From CALBPI01 sp039033695 (GTDB taxonomy: Bacteria; Pseudomonadota; Gammaproteobacteria; Steroidobacterales; Woeseiaceae): 7,115 bases of DNA. Location of the stretch: assembly GCA_039033695.1 (NCBI GenBank), contig JBCCCC010000157.1, positions 1 to 7,115 of the forward strand, written 5' to 3'. The position numbers and the translations under genes were made by a program. The notes beneath the pieces were generated by a model. The model saw only the letters and a program-made list of their open reading frames with translations, was not told the DNA's origin and searched no databases. Numbering within the stretch: position 1 is the stretch's first letter; each line of letters opens with the position of its first letter. This document shows, in pieces, positions 6,076-7,115 of the stretch.

Positions 6076-7115
6076 GGACGTTCGCCGATCGGTTGACCCC
6101 GGGAGCGCACGCGCACTTCGGCGCCGGCGCTAGGATCAAGCAGCGGCGATACGACAATGCCGTCGCCAGCCTCGAATGGTGCACTTACGACCTGGCCATC
6201 ACGAATATAGAGCACGGGCGGCTGACGCTGTTCGAGTCGGCCCGCATCAACTACCCAGACCGTGCGTTGATCACCGAATGCACGCTCGGGCACAAGATGG
6301 GCCGAGGCAATAGTGGGACCTACGATTTCGACACTGACGAACTCGCCTGGGAGTAATTCGGACGGATTGACAAACGCGAGCGTCAGGTTAGCGAGCCGCG
6401 TCTGCGCATTGAGCTCGGCATCAGCGCGAATGACGATAGCGTCATGCTGACGTGATGCCAGAACGCCGTTGCCGCCCACGGTTACTGTCGCAGCGCGGCC
6501 GACCGCTGGCTCCAAGGCGCTGAGCACGGTCGATGTGACAGGCACAGTCACCTCGATCTCTCTCGGGTTATAGGCGCGCCCATAAGACTGTCCAGGTGTG
6601 AGGTTCTGACCGACCTCGATGGTGCTTGAAAATATCCGCCCATCAAAAGGCAACGAGAACCGAACACGTGACAAGTCCAACTGAGCGTCGGCTACTGCCG
6701 CCGCAGCGGATTCCAGCGCGGCCTCCGCGCGAGCAATTTGTGGCAGACGGGCAACCAAGTCTGGGATCGGTTCATTCGGGTGAACCGACGCCCACTCTTC
6801 TCTGGCGACACTGGCCTCTGCGCGCTCAACGCTCAAGTCAGCGCGTGCTGCTGATTGCTCTGCGAGTGCCCGGTTAACGGCTGCTTGATAGTCGGCGGAA
6901 TCAACCTCAAACAACACCTGATTAGCTTTGAAATATCCGCCGGAAGCAAGATTTGGTGACATTCTTGTGACGCGGCCACCAACTTGGGGACTCAGCTGAA
7001 GGCTGTTGCGTGCAACGACAGTGCCGGACTCCCGGATACGCAGCGGCACATCGCGAATATCTGGCATCACGGTATCAACAATGGGCTGCGTCGAGGATAC
7101 GGCACGAATCATCGG
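6072..7115 (-). CDS. RND efflux periplasmic adaptor (membrane fusion protein), N-terminus outside the window
   Basis: This is the adaptor subunit that links an RND permease to an outer-membrane channel. The frame stays open to the right edge (the last codon, at 7113-7115, encodes Pro). The first in-window Met, at 7112, is followed by DVPLRIRESGTVVARNSLQL, which in the family sits some tens of residues after the signal or lipoprotein anchor, so that Met is probably internal. Counting from it, the two halves of the biotinyl-lipoyl-like domain are about 38-75 (SPQVGGRVTRMSPNLASGG, 41-59) and 148-175 (PFDGRI, 155-160). They flank an alpha-helical hairpin of about 75-147 rich in Ala, Glu and Arg. 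A beta-barrel region follows (about 185-265, including NPSELLPGEFVSVEI, 249-263), then a membrane-proximal region (LVPERAFGDQRTVWVV, 273-288). The hairpin is short, as in adaptors of AcrA type or smaller. The stop codon overlaps the permease start by four bases (ATGA). Promoter and any regulator lie outside the window. Confidence 0.93.
   Translation of the reverse strand, partial: PMIRAVSSTQPIVDTVMPDIRDVPLRIRESGTVVARNSLQLSPQVGGRVTRMSPNLASGGYFKANQVLFEVDSADYQAAVNRALAEQSAARADLSVERAEASVAREEWASVHPNEPIPDLVARLPQIARAEAALESAAAAVADAQLDLSRVRFSLPFDGRIFSSTIEVGQNLTPGQSYGRAYNPREIEVTVPVTSTVLSALEPAVGRAATVTVGGNGVLASRQHDAIVIRADAELNAQTRLANLTLAFVNPSELLPGEFVSVEIVGPTIASAHLVPERAFGDQRTVWVVDAGRLEQRQPPVLYIRDGQVVSAPFEAGDGIVVSPLLDPSAGAEVRVRSRGQPIGERP

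Noticed and set aside
5525..6133. Plus-strand open frame of 202 codons antisense to the permease N-terminus
   Set aside because: It is Ser/Thr/Ala-rich low complexity, typical of the antisense of a GC-rich gene, and covers conserved RND sequence on the other strand.
1..7115. Defence system, mobile element, CRISPR array or phage module
   Set aside because: No repeat arrays, transposase, integrase, nuclease, toxin-antitoxin or phage proteins are encoded. All four genes belong to known envelope or repair families and share similar composition.

Overview
The window looks like ordinary chromosomal DNA from a moderately GC-rich Gram-negative bacterium, most likely a gammaproteobacterium. The evidence is a tripartite-type RND efflux pump, an exported MsrA, and a membrane-anchored TolB-like/TPR protein whose N-terminus (ELKRRNVYRVGIAYL) is of a kind common in marine and environmental gammaproteobacteria. 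The taxonomic call is inferred from family recognition, not from any marker gene. I see no rRNA, tRNA, CRISPR array, insertion sequence, integrase or phage gene.

All four supported genes lie on the minus strand, so transcription runs from high to low coordinates. At the right edge is the 3' part of a periplasmic adaptor (membrane fusion protein) gene, 6072-7115, cut off by the window before its N-terminal membrane anchor or signal peptide. Its stop codon overlaps the start of the RND inner-membrane permease gene (2989-6075) in an ATGA arrangement, so the two are one translationally coupled operon encoding a proton-driven efflux pump. No outer-membrane TolC-like gene is present in the window; it must be upstream or elsewhere in the genome.

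A 367-base non-coding gap (2622-2988) follows, holding small stem-loops near the permease 3' end and candidate promoter elements for the next gene. That gene (468-2621) encodes a 717-residue protein with three predicted N-terminal membrane helices, a TolB-like/FlgO-like domain and a TPR array. It has no recognisable DNA-binding or catalytic domain. After another 194-base gap (274-467) comes the 5' end of msrA (1-273), encoding an exported methionine sulfoxide reductase with a signal peptide and the GCFWC active-site motif; it runs off the left edge.

The pump and the exported MsrA would both act in or across the cell envelope, and the TolB/TPR protein probably faces the periplasm. The region therefore has an envelope theme, but apart from the adaptor-permease pair nothing shows that the genes form one functional system. 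I found no convincing evidence of an undescribed system; the findings are modest points worth checking.
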